Below, piece after piece: positions 13,923 to 24,458 of a stretch of DNA of 46,719 nucleotides. The DNA lies in the NCBI GenBank assembly GCA_934593275.1, contig CAKTQE010000013.1:1-46719 (forward strand). Direction: 5' to 3'. The translations under genes were made by a program, and so were the position numbers. Under the pieces are notes generated by a model. It was not told the DNA's origin and made no database searches. It saw nothing but the letters and a program-made list of their open reading frames with translations. The stretch comes from an uncultured Oscillospiraceae bacterium (GTDB lineage: Bacteria; Bacillota; Clostridia; Oscillospirales; Oscillospiraceae). Position 1 is the first letter of the stretch. The number at the start of each line of letters is the position of its first letter.

Positions 13923-16673
13923 TTACAACTGAAACCGGAACGAGAACTGGATGTCTTCTTCTCCGGAGACCCGGTAGGGGGCCTCTACGTTGCTGCCCCA
14001 GCTGTCGATGCCGCCGAGGCCGCGGATGGCGGCGCAGAGGGTCAGGGTGGTGCGGCAGGGGGTGGGGAGTTCTTCTCGGTGGTAGGCACCGGTCAGTTGG
14101 TGGGGGGTGTAGGGCAGGGCGGAGAACGCAAAGGGGGCGGCGGCCCTGGTGACGGTGAGGGCGTGGCCGGAGAGGTGGAGGGTCAGCTCCTGGGTGTCCA
14201 TGTGGCAGCCGCACTCCTGGGGGACCAGGTATGCCGGAATGTGGGGGGCTTCCCGGTGAATGCCGAAAATGCCGCCTTTTTTCCGGTCCGGATAGGTCTC
14301 GCCTGACAGGCCCGCCCAGGTGATCTCATCTACAGGCTGGGGCGTTTCAAACCGCAGGCCAAACAGGGGCAGCTCCGGGCGGCCCGGTGCGCCGGTGTAG
14401 CGGATGTGGGCTTCCATCTGGCAGTCCTCCGTGACGGTATAGGTCACCTGGGTTTCCAGCCCCGGCATAGCGGGGGCTACATAGCGATAGCGGATGGAGA
14501 GCCGCTGAGGGGTCTCCTCCAGGACCTGGATGCCGCTGCATTTCTGCCAGGCATCCACCGCTGACCAGAGGGAGCTTTCTGCCCCAAAGCCGCAGCCCAG
14601 GTCATTTTCCGTAGGGGCGCGCCAAAAGGCCGGACGGGGGGCGCGCCAGAGCCATTGCTGGCCGTCTGCCACCAAAGACACCGGGCCGCCCTCGGGGTAG
14701 GAGAAGAGGATTTCAAATCCCGCGCCAAAGACCCCCAAAGCCCCGTCTCCGCGGACGATGCGCAGGGGCTGGCGGCGGCTGCTTTTCGTAAGCCGGAACC
14801 GCCGGAGGGCGGCGGCGTTGGCTTCATCCTGGGCGTTCCGGGCATCTTTCCCCGCATACCAGTAGCGCACCTCCTGCATGGCGGGCTTTTCGCTGCCATC
14901 GGCAAAGACAATGCCGTTGCCGCTGAACGCGTAGTCGCTCTGCCGTTCTCCAAAATCTCCTCCGTAGCCCAGGGTATCTTGCCCCTGGGCATTTTTGTGC
15001 CAGAGGGCCTGGTCCATATAGTCCCAGATGAAGCCCCCCTGGTACTGGGGGAATTCCTCTTCTAAGCGGATGTAGCTTTCCATGCCCCCCAGGGAGTTGC
15101 CCATGTCGTGCATGTATTCACAGAGGAGGAAAGGCTTTTGAGGGCCATTTTCCAGATACGCCCGGATGTCCTGGGGCGGGGCGTACATCCGGCTTTCCAC
15201 ATCGGAAATGGCGTCAAAGGCCCGGTTGTGGAATACGCCCTCGTAGTGAACCAGGCGGCTGGGGTCCTGGGCGCGGAAATACCGGGCCATGGCCAGAATG
15301 TCTTCCCCGGCGTAGGACTCGTTGCCGCAGGACCAGAAGAGGATGGAAACGTGGTTTTTGTCCCGTTCCAGCATGGACCTTGCCCGGTCCACCACACAGT
15401 CTTTCCACTGGGGCAGACTGCCGGGGACGTTCCAGCTGGGTTCCACCTTTCCCAGTTTTTGCCAGGAGCCGTGGGTTTCCAGGTTGGTTTCGTCCATCAT
15501 GTAGATGCCGTTCCGGTCACACAGGTGATACCAGGGGGTCTGGTTGGGGTAATGGCAGGTGCGGACGGCGTTGATATGGTTTTTCCGGATGGTCTCCATG
15601 GCCCGGTTCATGTCCTCCATGCCGATGGCCCGACCGGTAGAGGGGTTCCATTCGTGGCGGTTGACCCCCCGGATGATGAGCCTTTGGCCATTTAAGAGCA
15701 TGAGACCGTCCTTTAATTCAAACCGGCGGAAGCCGATGTCATAGGGAATCCATTCTTGGGTCTCCCCGGAGGTCAGGGTCAGCACCATGTGGTAAAGGTT
15801 GGGGTGTTCATGGCACCAGGGCTGGACATTGGGGAATGTGAAGACGGGACTTTTGTAATATTCCCCATCAAAGGTCAGAGGAACCGGACCCTCCATCAGC
15901 CCCTGGATGGCGCAGTGCAGCTGTGCGTGTTCCACCTCCCCGCTTAAAATCAGCCGGATTTGCAGGGTACCGGTGGTGTTGTCCTCCAAAAGCCCCGTTT
16001 GCAGCCACAGATCGTCCACATGGACCGCGGGCTTGGCGTAAAGATAAACACCGCGGAAAATGCCGCTGAACCGGAAAAAGTCCTGGTCTTCAAGCCAAGC
16101 GGCACTGGAATGCTGGTAAACCTCCACGCAAAGCCGGTTGCCGGTTTCCCGGATGTAGGGGGTCAGGTCAAAATCCGAGGGGGTGAAGCTGTCCTCGGCG
16201 TAGCCCACAAAGCTGCCGTTGAGCCAGACATAGAACGCCTGTTCCACCCCCTGGAACGAAATGCAGACCCGCTTTCCCAGCAGCCCCGGCTCCAAATCAA
16301 AACGGCGGACGTAGCTTCCCACATGGGTGTTTTCCCAGTCGATTTCCGGGGGCCGCAGTTCCTTGCGGCCATCCCAGGGGTAGAGGGTATTGATATACTG
16401 GATCTCCCCGTGGCCCTGGAGTTCCATATGCCCCGGCACCCGGATGGTGCCAAAGGCGGCACCGTCAAAGCCCTCCTGCCAGAACCTTTCCGGACACTGC
16501 CCGGGGTTGCGGCTCCAGGCAAAATCCCAGACCCCATTTAAGTCCTGCCGCAGCGAGGTCTCCCCCGCGGCCAGTTCCTGGGGGCTGGCGTAGCAAACAT
16601 GGTCCGAATGGGCATCCAACCGGTTCACCCGGAACACGGTGGGGTCGGTCAGCCAGTGTAAACTTGGTTCCAT
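13923..16673 (-). CDS. GH2 beta-galactosidase (LacZ type)
   Basis: 916-residue intracellular glycosidase with the LacZ domain order: N-terminal jelly roll (about 30-210), two Ig-like domains, a TIM barrel from about 320, and a C-terminal small-chain domain. The acid/base is Glu452 in SCGNES and the nucleophile Glu519 in LLCEYMHDMGNS; GVNRHEW and RTCHYPN are also GH2 signatures. No signal peptide. It lies 174 bases after the GH1 gene, with a possible terminator and heptad repeats in the gap, so it may be transcribed separately. AAGGAGATG precedes the ATG. Hydrolyses terminal beta-galactosides; together with GH1 and GH94 neighbours it widens the beta-linked disaccharides this locus can use. Confidence 0.93.
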   Translation of the reverse strand: MEPSLHWLTDPTVFRVNRLDAHSDHVCYASPQELAAGETSLRQDLNGVWDFAWSRNPGQCPERFWQEGFDGAAFGTIRVPGHMELQGHGEIQYINTLYPWDGRKELRPPEIDWENTHVGSYVRRFDLEPGLLGKRVCISFQGVEQAFYVWLNGSFVGYAEDSFTPSDFDLTPYIRETGNRLCVEVYQHSSAAWLEDQDFFRFSGIFRGVYLYAKPAVHVDDLWLQTGLLEDNTTGTLQIRLILSGEVEHAQLHCAIQGLMEGPVPLTFDGEYYKSPVFTFPNVQPWCHEHPNLYHMVLTLTSGETQEWIPYDIGFRRFELKDGLMLLNGQRLIIRGVNRHEWNPSTGRAIGMEDMNRAMETIRKNHINAVRTCHYPNQTPWYHLCDRNGIYMMDETNLETHGSWQKLGKVEPSWNVPGSLPQWKDCVVDRARSMLERDKNHVSILFWSCGNESYAGEDILAMARYFRAQDPSRLVHYEGVFHNRAFDAISDVESRMYAPPQDIRAYLENGPQKPFLLCEYMHDMGNSLGGMESYIRLEEEFPQYQGGFIWDYMDQALWHKNAQGQDTLGYGGDFGERQSDYAFSGNGIVFADGSEKPAMQEVRYWYAGKDARNAQDEANAAALRRFRLTKSSRRQPLRIVRGDGALGVFGAGFEILFSYPEGGPVSLVADGQQWLWRAPRPAFWRAPTENDLGCGFGAESSLWSAVDAWQKCSGIQVLEETPQRLSIRYRYVAPAMPGLETQVTYTVTEDCQMEAHIRYTGAPGRPELPLFGLRFETPQPVDEITWAGLSGETYPDRKKGGIFGIHREAPHIPAYLVPQECGCHMDTQELTLHLSGHALTVTRAAAPFAFSALPYTPHQLTGAYHREELPTPCRTTLTLCAAIRGLGGIDSWGSNVEAPYRVSGEEDIQFSFRFQL

Positions 16674-16768
16674 AAAAGCATCTCCTTTGGGGCAGCTTTG
16701 GCCTTTTCCTTTATTCTAGCGCAATTTTCCAGAAAGGCAAGCATATATTCCCCACAAATACCCACGTC

Positions 16769-16806
16769 AAAGCCCCCATCCTGCCTGGCGCAGAATAGGG
16801 GCTTTT
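16769..16806 (-). terminator. Possible terminator between GH1 and GH2 genes
   Basis: AAAGCCCC / GGGGCTTT with a loop of about 20 bases; the minus-strand tail (GACG) is poor, so termination may be partial. Confidence 0.35.
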
Positions 16807-16829
16807 CGGTACATTCTTCTGATTCCAAT

Positions 16830-16843
16830 TGTCCATTGTCAAT
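16830..16843. repeat. 7-bp tandem repeat (TGTCCAT, TGTCAAT)
   Basis: Two heptads preceded by a partial CAAT, five bases from the GH1 stop codon. Confidence 0.6.
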
Positions 16844-16847
16844 TGAA

Positions 16848-18194
16848 CTACAGTTCCGCTCCGTTGCTTTTGACCACCTGGGCGAACCACCCGGCACTGT
16901 CTTTGTAGATGCGGTTTCCTGTGGGGAAATCCACGTAGACCAGGCCGAAGCGTTCGCTGTAGCCGCTGTGCCATTCAAAATTGTCTGTCAGGGACCAATG
17001 GAAGTAGCCCAGAAGCTCCGTACCCCTGGAAAAGGTGTTTTGGAGGCACCTCAGGGACCGGTGAAGAAAATCCTGGCGGTTGGGGTCGTGGACGTCGCCG
17101 TCCAGGCTGATGATGTCGTTGCAGCTCAGGCCGTTTTCCGTGATGTAGCAGGGGATGCCGTAACGCTGCCACAAAAAGGCAGGGCCAAAGTCCATGACCT
17201 CCGGGGTCACGGGCCACTTGAGGGCCGTCCGGGGGAAGCCCTCGTAGCGGGGGATGTACTGAGGCCCATGGGTTCCGGCCCGGACGCACCAGCCGTTGTA
17301 GATGTTGAAGCCCAGAAAATCCGGTATCTGGTGGATGGTGGCCAGTTCCTCCCCGGAGACGGCGGCCATCAAATCCCTCAGAGGCCCCGGGGGGCAGTCC
17401 GGGAAGCGGCCCAGGCAGATGGGGTCCAGGGCCATTTGATGGGTGAACATCCAGTCCTCATCCGAGACCCGGAAAGTGGCCTCCCGGGCGGCGGCGGTGT
17501 CGGCTTCCTGTTCGGGGTAGCACAGCCGCCCGGTGGTGGCAATGCCCAGTTTCGCACTGTCGTTTTCCTGCCGGATGGCTGTCGCCCCCAGGCCATAGGC
17601 CAGCAGCAGATGCTTCCAGACCAGGAAGAGCCGGTCCGGCGGCTCCCGGCGGCCAGGGGCGTGGATGCCGCTGCCGTAGCCCAGGGCCGCCACGCATTGG
17701 GGTTCATTCAGCAGAAAGAAATTACCCACCCGCCCCCGGAAATGCCCGGCCATCATCCCGGCGAACCGGGCAAAGGCCTGGGGGGTCTCCGGGTTCAGCC
17801 AGCCCCCTCGGTCTTCCAGGGCCTGGGGCAGTTCCCAGTGGTAAAGGGTCATATAGGGGGTGATGCCCTCCCGCAAACACAGATTCACCAGCCGGTCATA
17901 GTAGGCAAGGCCCTTTGGATTCCACTGGCCGGTGCCCTGGGGGTCGATGCGCGCCCAGGAGGTTGAAAAGCGGTAGGCGGTCAGGCCTAAGTATTTCAGG
18001 TTCTCCACATCCCGCTCCGGGTGGCGATAGCTGCGGCAGGCGGTGTCCCCGGTGTTGCCCTCAAAGGTCTTGCCGGGGGTGTGGGAAAAGGTATCCCAGA
18101 CGGAGGGTCCACCGCCGTCTGCCAGGGTCTCTCCCTCGATTTGGTAGGCACTGGAAGCCGCGCCCCAGACAAATTCTTTCGGAAAACCGCTCAT
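16848..18194 (-). CDS. GH1 beta-glucosidase
   Basis: 448-residue cytosolic GH1 enzyme. Acid/base Glu164 in LLNEPQ, nucleophile Glu353 in YITENG, N-terminal [14 protein letters not shown] (8-21), [11 protein letters not shown] and the C-terminal [13 protein letters not shown] are diagnostic. GH1 members hydrolyse cellobiose, other beta-glucosides or 6-phospho-glucosides; the ABC importer and cellobiose phosphorylase here argue for unphosphorylated substrates. The ATG at 18194 overlaps the GH94 stop (ATGA) and follows GGAGGTG, so it is preferred over the open extension to 18374, which lies inside the GH94 gene. Confidence 0.93.
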   Translation of the reverse strand: MSGFPKEFVWGAASSAYQIEGETLADGGGPSVWDTFSHTPGKTFEGNTGDTACRSYRHPERDVENLKYLGLTAYRFSTSWARIDPQGTGQWNPKGLAYYDRLVNLCLREGITPYMTLYHWELPQALEDRGGWLNPETPQAFARFAGMMAGHFRGRVGNFFLLNEPQCVAALGYGSGIHAPGRREPPDRLFLVWKHLLLAYGLGATAIRQENDSAKLGIATTGRLCYPEQEADTAAAREATFRVSDEDWMFTHQMALDPICLGRFPDCPPGPLRDLMAAVSGEELATIHQIPDFLGFNIYNGWCVRAGTHGPQYIPRYEGFPRTALKWPVTPEVMDFGPAFLWQRYGIPCYITENGLSCNDIISLDGDVHDPNRQDFLHRSLRCLQNTFSRGTELLGYFHWSLTDNFEWHSGYSERFGLVYVDFPTGNRIYKDSAGWFAQVVKSNGAEL

Positions 18195-20629
18195 CCCATC
18201 CACACCTCCACCTGGGCGGTGTGACCCGCCGGAAGAATGGGCAGGACGTTGCCGGAAACGCTCTGACCGTCCAAGGTCATGGCGGTCACGCCCTTTTGAA
18301 CGCCCTTGGGATTTTTCACCAGGATGTTGTATTCCGCTCCCCGGAACCGGCGGTGGAGCCGGAACTCCTTCCAATCTGCCGGGACGCAGGGATCGATACG
18401 CAAGCCCTCCAGGGTGGGCTGCATCCCCAGAATGCTCTGGGTGATGCTCAGGAACGTCCAGGCGGCGGTGCCGGTGAGCCAGCTGTTTTTCGCCTCTCCA
18501 AAGCTGGGGGCATCCTTGCCCGCGATCATCTGGCTGTATACATAGGGTTCTGTCCGGTGGATGTTGCTGATGTCCTCGGTGTAGGCGGGGCAGGTCCGCC
18601 GGTAGACCTGGAACGCCCGGTTTCCGTGGCCCAACTCTGCCTCGGCGCAGACGATCCAGGGGTTGTTGTGGCAGAAAATACCGGCGTTTTCCTTGTATCC
18701 CGGGGGATAGGAGCTGATTTCCCCCAGATTCAGGTAGTATTCCTCATAGGCTGGCTGCAACAGCACAATGCCGTAGCGGGTATCCAGCCGCTCCTCCACG
18801 CTCCGGAGAGCCTGGGCGGCCTGGCCGGTGGTTTTGCCAATACCCGCCATAACGCACATGCCCTGGGGTTCAATGTAGATTTGCCCCTCCTTGCATTCCC
18901 GGCTACCCACAGGATTGCCGCTGGCGTCATAGGCCCGGCGGAACCAGGCCCCGTCCCAACCGGCGGTGAGGACGGCTTGCTCCATGTCCTGAACGGCAGA
19001 CTCCACCTGGGTGGACTCTTCCAAAAGCCCCAAATGGCGGCAAAGTTCCCCGTAGGCCCTGCCGTATTTCACAAACATGCCCCCAATGAACACGCTTTCC
19101 GCCACCGGGCCTTCACTGGGTCCGGTGATCTGGAAGCTCTCTCCCGGGTGGGCAGAGAAGCAATTCAGATTCAGGCAGTCGTTCCAGTCCGCCCGACCAA
19201 TGAGAGGCAGACGGTGGGGACCCAGGTGGGTCAGGGTGTAGCGGATGCTCCGGCGCAAATGCTCCATAAGGGGCTGGGCAAGGCGTTCGTCATTGTCAAA
19301 GGGAACTGACTCTGACAGAATGGAAAAGTCCCCGGTCTCCCGGATGTAGGCATCGGTTCCCGCAATCAGCCACAGGGGGTCATCGTTAAAGCCGGAACCC
19401 ACGGCCAGATTTCCCTTTTTGGTCAGGGGCTGGTACTGGTGGTAGGCACTGCCATCGGGGAACTGGGTGGCGGCAATGTCCAATAGCCGCTGTCGGGCCT
19501 TTTGGGGGATCATATGGACAAAGCCCAGCAGATCCTGGCAGGAATCCCGGAAGCCCATGCCCCGGCCCATGCCGCTTTCAAAATAGCTGGCGGAGCGGGA
19601 CATGTTGAACGTCACCATGCACTGATACTGGTTCCAGATGTTCACCATCCGGTCTACCTTTTCGTCTCCGGTGCGGGCGGTGCAGCCCCCCAGCAAGTCT
19701 CCCCAGAACTGCCGCAAATCCTCCAAGGCGCAGTCAAAGGCTGTGGGAGAACTGTATTTTTCCATCATGGCGTGGGCGCGGGTCTTGTTGATGACCCCCG
19801 GGGCCACGAACTTTTCCTCCTGGGGGTTTTCGATATAGCCCAGGCCCAGCACCAGCTGCTGCTGCGCCCCAGGCTCTAAGGTCAGGTCAAATTCCATGGC
19901 CCCCACCGGTGCCCAGCCGTGGGCCTGGGAGCCGGTGCAGTGGCCCTCCAGAACGGCCTGGGGTCTGGCGGGACTGCCGTAGACCCCTAAAAAGGCATCC
20001 CGGCTGGTATCAAAGCCGGTGTAAGGCCGGTCTGCCCAGAAGAAGGCATAGTGGTCCCGGCGTTCCCGGTACTCGGTTTTGTGGTAGAGGGCCTGCGGCT
20101 CGATTTCCACCTCTCCGGTGGAGAAATTCCGCTGGAAGTTGGAGCTGTCGTCCATGGCATCCCAGAGGCAGAATTCTACATAGGGAAACAGTTTGAGATG
20201 CCGCGGCCTGTCCCCCTGGTTCTGAACCGTCAGTTTCAGCAGCATACACCGGTCTTCCCGGGGGACCAGCATGGCCTGTTCCAGGGAAAGGCCGTCTTTT
20301 GTTCCCGTGATCACCGTGTAGCCCAGGCCGTGGCGGCAGCGGTAGAAATCCAAGGGCGTTTGGGTGGGCTGCCAGCCGGGATTCCAAACACTGCCCTCCT
20401 CCGTGCGGACATACACATGGAAGCCGTCGGCATCCAGGGGGCTGCCGTTGTAGCGGTAGCGGGTGATCCGCCGCAGTCGGGCATCCTTATAGAAGCAGTA
20501 ACCTCCCGCCGTATTGGACACCAGGGCGAAGAAGTCCTCGCTGCCCAGATAGTTGATCCAGGGCAGGGGCGTGGTGGGCGTGGTGATCACATATTCCCGT
20601 TGTTCGTCATCAAAATGGCCGTACTGCAT
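18191..20629 (-). CDS. GH94 cellobiose phosphorylase
   Basis: 812 residues, the size of cellobiose phosphorylases. Catalyses reversible phosphorolysis of cellobiose to glucose-1-phosphate and glucose, saving an ATP equivalent. The N-terminal beta-sandwich (about 1-285) leads to an (alpha/alpha)6 barrel. [10 protein letters not shown] (357-366), [11 protein letters not shown] (392-402), and [10 protein letters not shown] (478-487) with the expected catalytic Asp484 are present. First gene of the minus operon GH94-GH1(-GH2); its promoter and LacI-like operator are at 20660-20704. Cello-oligosaccharide (cellodextrin) activity is possible but the length and motifs favour cellobiose. Confidence 0.92.
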   Translation of the reverse strand: MQYGHFDDEQREYVITTPTTPLPWINYLGSEDFFALVSNTAGGYCFYKDARLRRITRYRYNGSPLDADGFHVYVRTEEGSVWNPGWQPTQTPLDFYRCRHGLGYTVITGTKDGLSLEQAMLVPREDRCMLLKLTVQNQGDRPRHLKLFPYVEFCLWDAMDDSSNFQRNFSTGEVEIEPQALYHKTEYRERRDHYAFFWADRPYTGFDTSRDAFLGVYGSPARPQAVLEGHCTGSQAHGWAPVGAMEFDLTLEPGAQQQLVLGLGYIENPQEEKFVAPGVINKTRAHAMMEKYSSPTAFDCALEDLRQFWGDLLGGCTARTGDEKVDRMVNIWNQYQCMVTFNMSRSASYFESGMGRGMGFRDSCQDLLGFVHMIPQKARQRLLDIAATQFPDGSAYHQYQPLTKKGNLAVGSGFNDDPLWLIAGTDAYIRETGDFSILSESVPFDNDERLAQPLMEHLRRSIRYTLTHLGPHRLPLIGRADWNDCLNLNCFSAHPGESFQITGPSEGPVAESVFIGGMFVKYGRAYGELCRHLGLLEESTQVESAVQDMEQAVLTAGWDGAWFRRAYDASGNPVGSRECKEGQIYIEPQGMCVMAGIGKTTGQAAQALRSVEERLDTRYGIVLLQPAYEEYYLNLGEISSYPPGYKENAGIFCHNNPWIVCAEAELGHGNRAFQVYRRTCPAYTEDISNIHRTEPYVYSQMIAGKDAPSFGEAKNSWLTGTAAWTFLSITQSILGMQPTLEGLRIDPCVPADWKEFRLHRRFRGAEYNILVKNPKGVQKGVTAMTLDGQSVSGNVLPILPAGHTAQVEVWMG

Positions 20630-20659
20630 ATGGTTCCTCCTTGTATTTGATTCGTCTTT

Positions 20660-20704
20660 CGAAAACGTTTAAGCTATGGTATTCTCTGATTAAGCATAGC
20701 GCAA
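20660..20704 (-). promoter_or_regulatory. GH94 operon promoter with LacI-type operator
   Basis: TTGCGC (20704-20699), 17 bases, TACCAT (20681-20676) on minus; the operator CGAAAACGTTTA (20660-20671) sits just downstream at the start site. A related TGAAAACGCTTC lies at 20791-20802, between the divergent promoters. Confidence 0.65.
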
Positions 20705-20790
20705 ACTTACAAAAAACGCAACTATCTTTTCCAAAAACAATGATATTTGGCGGTTCTGCCCAAATAAAATCCCTTGCCTTTGTGCGATTT

Positions 20791-20802
20791 TGAAAACGCT
20801 TC
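20791..20802. promoter_or_regulatory. Middle LacI-type operator
   Basis: TGAAAACGCTTC, matching the YGAAAACGNTTN core shared with 20660-20671 and 20944-20955. Its place about 120-150 bases from each would allow looping by a tetrameric or dimer-of-dimers repressor (inference). Flanking 20710-20900 is AT-rich with no gene. Confidence 0.6.
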
Positions 20803-20907
20803 GAAAATCACGAAAATCTTACGTAAGCAATGTGTCTGATTTTTCGTTTTCAACTTGTGCAGACTGTTCAAATTTCACGGAAACGTCAAAAATTCCAAAA
20901 ATAGGGC

Positions 20908-20955
20908 TTGCAATTTCGTGAAATGTAGAGTATGCTGTGATTACGAAAACGATTG
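20908..20955 (+). promoter_or_regulatory. lacI-family gene promoter with operator
   Basis: TTGCAA (20908-20913), 17 bases, TATGCT (20931-20936), followed by operator CGAAAACGATTG (20944-20955). The repressor probably regulates itself. Confidence 0.75.
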
Positions 20956-20983
20956 AGGAAAAACGTCGAAGGAGGACAAGGAT

Positions 20984-21991
20984 ATGGTCAGCATGAAGGA
21001 CATTGCCCAACGCTGCGGTGTCTCTGTCGCCACAGTCAGCAAGGCCCTCAGCGGACAACCGGACATCGGCCCGGAAACCAGAGACCGTATTCGCGCCGTG
21101 GCCGAGGAAATGGGCTACGTGACCAATTCCGCCGCCCGGGCCTTAAAAGCCAACCGGACCTACAACATCGGCATCCTGTTTGTAGATGAGCAGAACAGCG
21201 GCCTGACCCACGAGTATTTTTCGGCGGTGCTGGAAAGCCTGAAAGTGGAAGCCGAACGGCAGGGCTACGATGTGACCTTTATCAACCGCAACGTAGGCCG
21301 CCGGACCACCTATTTGCAGCACTGCCTCTACCGGGGGGTAGACGGGGTGATCATCGCCAGCGTGGATTTTTCCGACCCCCAGGTGTTGGAGCTGGTGAAT
21401 TCCGATCTTCCCGTGGTAACCATTGACCATATTTTTAACAACCGTCTGGCCGTGGTCTCCGACAACGTGCAGGGCATGGAGGCACTGGTGCATTACGCCC
21501 ACGCCCAGGGCCACCGGCGCATTGCCTTTATCCACGGCGAGCGCACCGCCGTTACGGAAAACCGACTGACGGGCTTCTACCGGGCCTGTGAGGAACTGGG
21601 CTTCCAGGGGGACGAGGCCATCGTCCGGCAAGGAACCTATCACGAGGCCAACAGCTGCGCCGCCATTACCAAGGAGCTTCTGGAGCTGCCCAACCGGCCC
21701 ACCTGCATTTTCTTCCCCGATGACTTTTCCGCCATTGGCGGCCTGAACACCATCCGGGAGGCGGGGCTGCGTATTCCGGAGGACATCAGCGTTTGCGGCT
21801 ATGACGGCATTCCGCTGGCAGACATCATGTCCCCCAGAATGACCACCTACCACCAGGATACCAAGGCCCTGGGTACCGCCGCCGCCAAGGGACTCATTGA
21901 CCTGATCGAGCGGCCCAGAACCACCCTTTTAGACCGGATCGTCATTCCCGGCAGTCTGCGCGTTCGGGAATCCGTGGCAAAAATCCGGTAA
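20984..21991 (+). CDS. LacI-family transcriptional regulator of the beta-glucoside locus
   Basis: 335 residues. N-terminal HTH SMKDIAQRCGVSVATVSKAL with hinge helix NSAARALKANRTYNIGILF, then a periplasmic-binding-protein-like sensor (about 62-335) with the typical DNVQGMEALVHYAHAQGHRRIAFIHG and CGYDGIPLADIMSPRMTTY stretches. Likely released from the three YGAAAACGNTTN sites by cellobiose, a related disaccharide or a sugar phosphate. Divergent from the GH94 operon and upstream of the importer genes on the same strand. AAGGAGGACAAGG precedes the start; the second in-frame ATG (20993) is less well placed. Confidence 0.93.
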   Translation: MVSMKDIAQRCGVSVATVSKALSGQPDIGPETRDRIRAVAEEMGYVTNSAARALKANRTYNIGILFVDEQNSGLTHEYFSAVLESLKVEAERQGYDVTFINRNVGRRTTYLQHCLYRGVDGVIIASVDFSDPQVLELVNSDLPVVTIDHIFNNRLAVVSDNVQGMEALVHYAHAQGHRRIAFIHGERTAVTENRLTGFYRACEELGFQGDEAIVRQGTYHEANSCAAITKELLELPNRPTCIFFPDDFSAIGGLNTIREAGLRIPEDISVCGYDGIPLADIMSPRMTTYHQDTKALGTAAAKGLIDLIERPRTTLLDRIVIPGSLRVRESVAKIR

Positions 21992-22068
21992 TACCCCTAT
22001 TTTCTATGGTGATGACCGCAAAAAGCGGTACACATAAACCCGTTTATTATTTTAAGGAGGAACATACA

Positions 22069-23355
22069 ATGAAAAAGGCACTGTCCATCATTCTCGCACT
22101 GGCCATGGTTTTCACACTGTGTGCCTGTAACTCCCAGAAATCCACGAAGTCCTCCGAGGGCAAAGTATTCAACATCTATGCCTGGAACGAGGAATTCAAG
22201 GGCTTCTTTGAAAAGTATTACACTGTACCCGAGGGTGTCACCGTCAACTGGATCATTACCCCCAGTGATGGCGGTGCCTACCAGGAGAAGCTGGACCAGG
22301 CCCTCCAGGCCCAGGCCAACGCCTCCAATGACGACAAGGTAGACCTGTTCCTGGCCGAAGCCGACTACATTCAGAAGTACACCGGCTCGGACTACACCCA
22401 GGATGTGACCGCCCTTGGTGTCACCGATTTCTCCAACACCTATGCCTATACCGTCCAGACCGCTTCCGATGCCAACGGCACCGTCAAGGGTGTTTCTTTC
22501 CAGTGCTGCCCCGCGGCCCTTATCTACCGCCGCTCCATTGCCAAGGACGTACTGGGTACCGATGACCCCGTCGAGGTTCAGAAAGCCCTGTCCGACTGGG
22601 ACAAGTTTGGTGACGTGGCCGCCCAGGCCAAGGCCAAGGGCTACTACATGACCGCCTCGGAATCCGCCACCTACCGGGTCTTCTCCAACAACGTGGCCTC
22701 TCCCTGGGTGGATGCTGACAACAATCTGCAAATTGATGCTGCCATGAAGACCTGGATGGCCCAGGCCAAGGACTTCACCGACAAGGGTTACACCCAGACC
22801 TGCGACATCTGGTCCGATGAATGCACCGCCCAGATGTTCAAAGACGGCAAGACCATGTGTTTCTTTGGCCCTGCCTGGTACTACAACTTCTCCATGGGCA
22901 ACGCCCAGGATGCGGAAAAAGGCTGCTTCGGTGACTGGGCCATCTGTGAAGGTCCCCAGGCCCACTTCTGGGGCGGCACCTGGCTGCTGGCTCCCGTAGG
23001 CACCGACAACCCCACCATGGTGGCAGACATTATGAACACCTTTATCAATAACGAAGAAGTCTGCACCAACCTGGTAAAGAACGAGATGCAGTTCTCCAAC
23101 AACCAGAAAGTCAACGAAGCCTGTGCGGCCACCGGCGGCAACGACTTCCTGGGCGGCCAGAACGACACTGCCATTTTCTGCGAGCTGGCCAAGAACATCG
23201 TCTTTGAGAACCACACCATCTACGACCAGGTCATCAACGAAGACCTGCAGAAGTGCTGGCGGGAATACTGCGACGGTGATGTGACCGAGGATCAGGCCAT
23301 GGCCAACTTCTACGCCCTGGTTTCCGAGAGCTACCCCTCCATCGTCACTCCCTGA
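22069..23355 (+). CDS. ABC transporter extracellular sugar-binding lipoprotein
   Basis: 428 residues. Signal peptide with lipobox LCAC, giving a lipidated Cys20, then KVFNIYAWNEEFKGFFEKYY, typical for family-1 carbohydrate-binding proteins. Captures oligosaccharide outside the cell and hands it to the two permeases downstream. AAGGAGG (22054-22060) fixes the start at 22069; the frame upstream to 22006 has no function. No ATPase gene is in the locus, so a shared MsmK-type ATPase encoded elsewhere probably energises import, which is common in Firmicutes CUT1 systems. Cellobiose/cello-oligosaccharide specificity is inferred from the neighbours. Confidence 0.92.
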   Translation: MKKALSIILALAMVFTLCACNSQKSTKSSEGKVFNIYAWNEEFKGFFEKYYTVPEGVTVNWIITPSDGGAYQEKLDQALQAQANASNDDKVDLFLAEADYIQKYTGSDYTQDVTALGVTDFSNTYAYTVQTASDANGTVKGVSFQCCPAALIYRRSIAKDVLGTDDPVEVQKALSDWDKFGDVAAQAKAKGYYMTASESATYRVFSNNVASPWVDADNNLQIDAAMKTWMAQAKDFTDKGYTQTCDIWSDECTAQMFKDGKTMCFFGPAWYYNFSMGNAQDAEKGCFGDWAICEGPQAHFWGGTWLLAPVGTDNPTMVADIMNTFINNEEVCTNLVKNEMQFSNNQKVNEACAATGGNDFLGGQNDTAIFCELAKNIVFENHTIYDQVINEDLQKCWREYCDGDVTEDQAMANFYALVSESYPSIVTP

Positions 23356-23383
23356 GCTGATTCGATTCTTCATTTCTTCTCCT

Positions 23384-23449
23384 CCGGGGCAGGGCCTATG
23401 CCCTGTCCCGGAACGCTTTCCGGTGTTCCGGATGGGGTGCAAAGCACCC
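23384..23449 (+). other. Three consecutive mRNA hairpins between binding protein and permease
   Basis: Stems 23384-23394/23401-23411 (11 bp, one G-U), 23410-23414/23425-23429, and 23435-23440/23444-23449. No U run follows, so these look like mRNA-stabilising or processing structures that raise binding-protein output relative to the permeases. Confidence 0.65.
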
Positions 23450-23498
23450 TATGGGGAATGCCGAAAAGAGCATATTTTTCAAAAGGGAGGCAATTTCT

Positions 23499-24446
23499 AT
23501 GCAAGCAACCGTCAAGACCCCTCGCCCCAAACGGAAAAAAGGCATCAGCTATGCCAAGTGGGGGTATCTGTTCATCCTGCCCTTTTTCCTGACCTATTGC
23601 GTTTTCGCCCTGGCCCCCCAGGTGCTGACCATTTACAACAGCTTCTTTGAAAACTACCGGGAGGGCCTGACCCAGGTAGGGCCTCGGTTTGTAGGCTTTC
23701 AGAACTATGTAAAGCTCTTTACCCCGGATAAAAACGGCACCGTCAGCATTCTGAAATTCGCCGGAAACACCATGATCATGTGGGTAGAGGGTGCCATTCC
23801 CCAGGTGGTCATTGCCCTGATGCTCTCGGTGTTCTTTACCAGCTACCGGCTGAAAATCCGGGGCCAGCAGTTCTTTAAAACCGTGATTTACATGCCCAAC
23901 CTGATCATGGCCTCCGCTTTTTCCATGCTGTTCTTCACCCTGTTTTCCAATGTAGGCCCGGTGAACCAGATTCTGCTGCAAACGGGCTGGATCGACGCGG
24001 CCATTCCGTTCTTTGACAAGCAAGTGACCGTCCGGGGGCTGGTTGCCACCATGAATTTCCTCATGTGGTTCGGCAACACCACCATTTTGCTCATGGCGGG
24101 CATTATGGGCATTGACCAGAATCTCTTTGAGGCTGCCAGCATGGACGGAGCCAATTCCTTACAGGTCTTCTTCCGGGTGACCCTGCCGCTGCTGATGCCG
24201 GTGCTGGTGTATACGGTGATCACGGCTCTGATCGGCGGCCTGCAAATGTTTGATGTGCCCCAGGTGCTGACCAACGGTGCGGGTACCCCCAACCGGTCCT
24301 CCACCACCCTCATTATGTACCTGAACAACTTCCTGAAAACCAGCAAGAACTACGGCATGGCCGGGGCGGTCTCCGTGATTATTTTCATCATTACGGGACT
24401 TCTGAGCATTCTGGTATTCAAGAGCCTGACGAAAGACGACAACTAA
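23499..24446 (+). CDS. Sugar ABC transporter permease, MalF/UgpA type
   Basis: 315 residues, six predicted membrane helices beginning YLFILPFFLTYCVFALAP. The cytoplasmic EAA loop reads EAASMDGANSLQVFFRVTLP, which docks the ATPase. Start at 23499 after GGGAGG (23485-23490), rather than the open frame from 23451. Forms a heterodimer with the MalG-type partner 12 bases downstream. Confidence 0.93.
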   Translation: MQATVKTPRPKRKKGISYAKWGYLFILPFFLTYCVFALAPQVLTIYNSFFENYREGLTQVGPRFVGFQNYVKLFTPDKNGTVSILKFAGNTMIMWVEGAIPQVVIALMLSVFFTSYRLKIRGQQFFKTVIYMPNLIMASAFSMLFFTLFSNVGPVNQILLQTGWIDAAIPFFDKQVTVRGLVATMNFLMWFGNTTILLMAGIMGIDQNLFEAASMDGANSLQVFFRVTLPLLMPVLVYTVITALIGGLQMFDVPQVLTNGAGTPNRSSTTLIMYLNNFLKTSKNYGMAGAVSVIIFIITGLLSILVFKSLTKDDN

Positions 24447-24458
24447 GGAGGTGTCCCC

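Noticed and set aside
17915..19309. 464-codon plus-strand frame and similar long frames opposite GH94, GH2 and the binding protein
   Set aside because: Antisense shadows of confidently assigned genes; no start signals and no family motifs.
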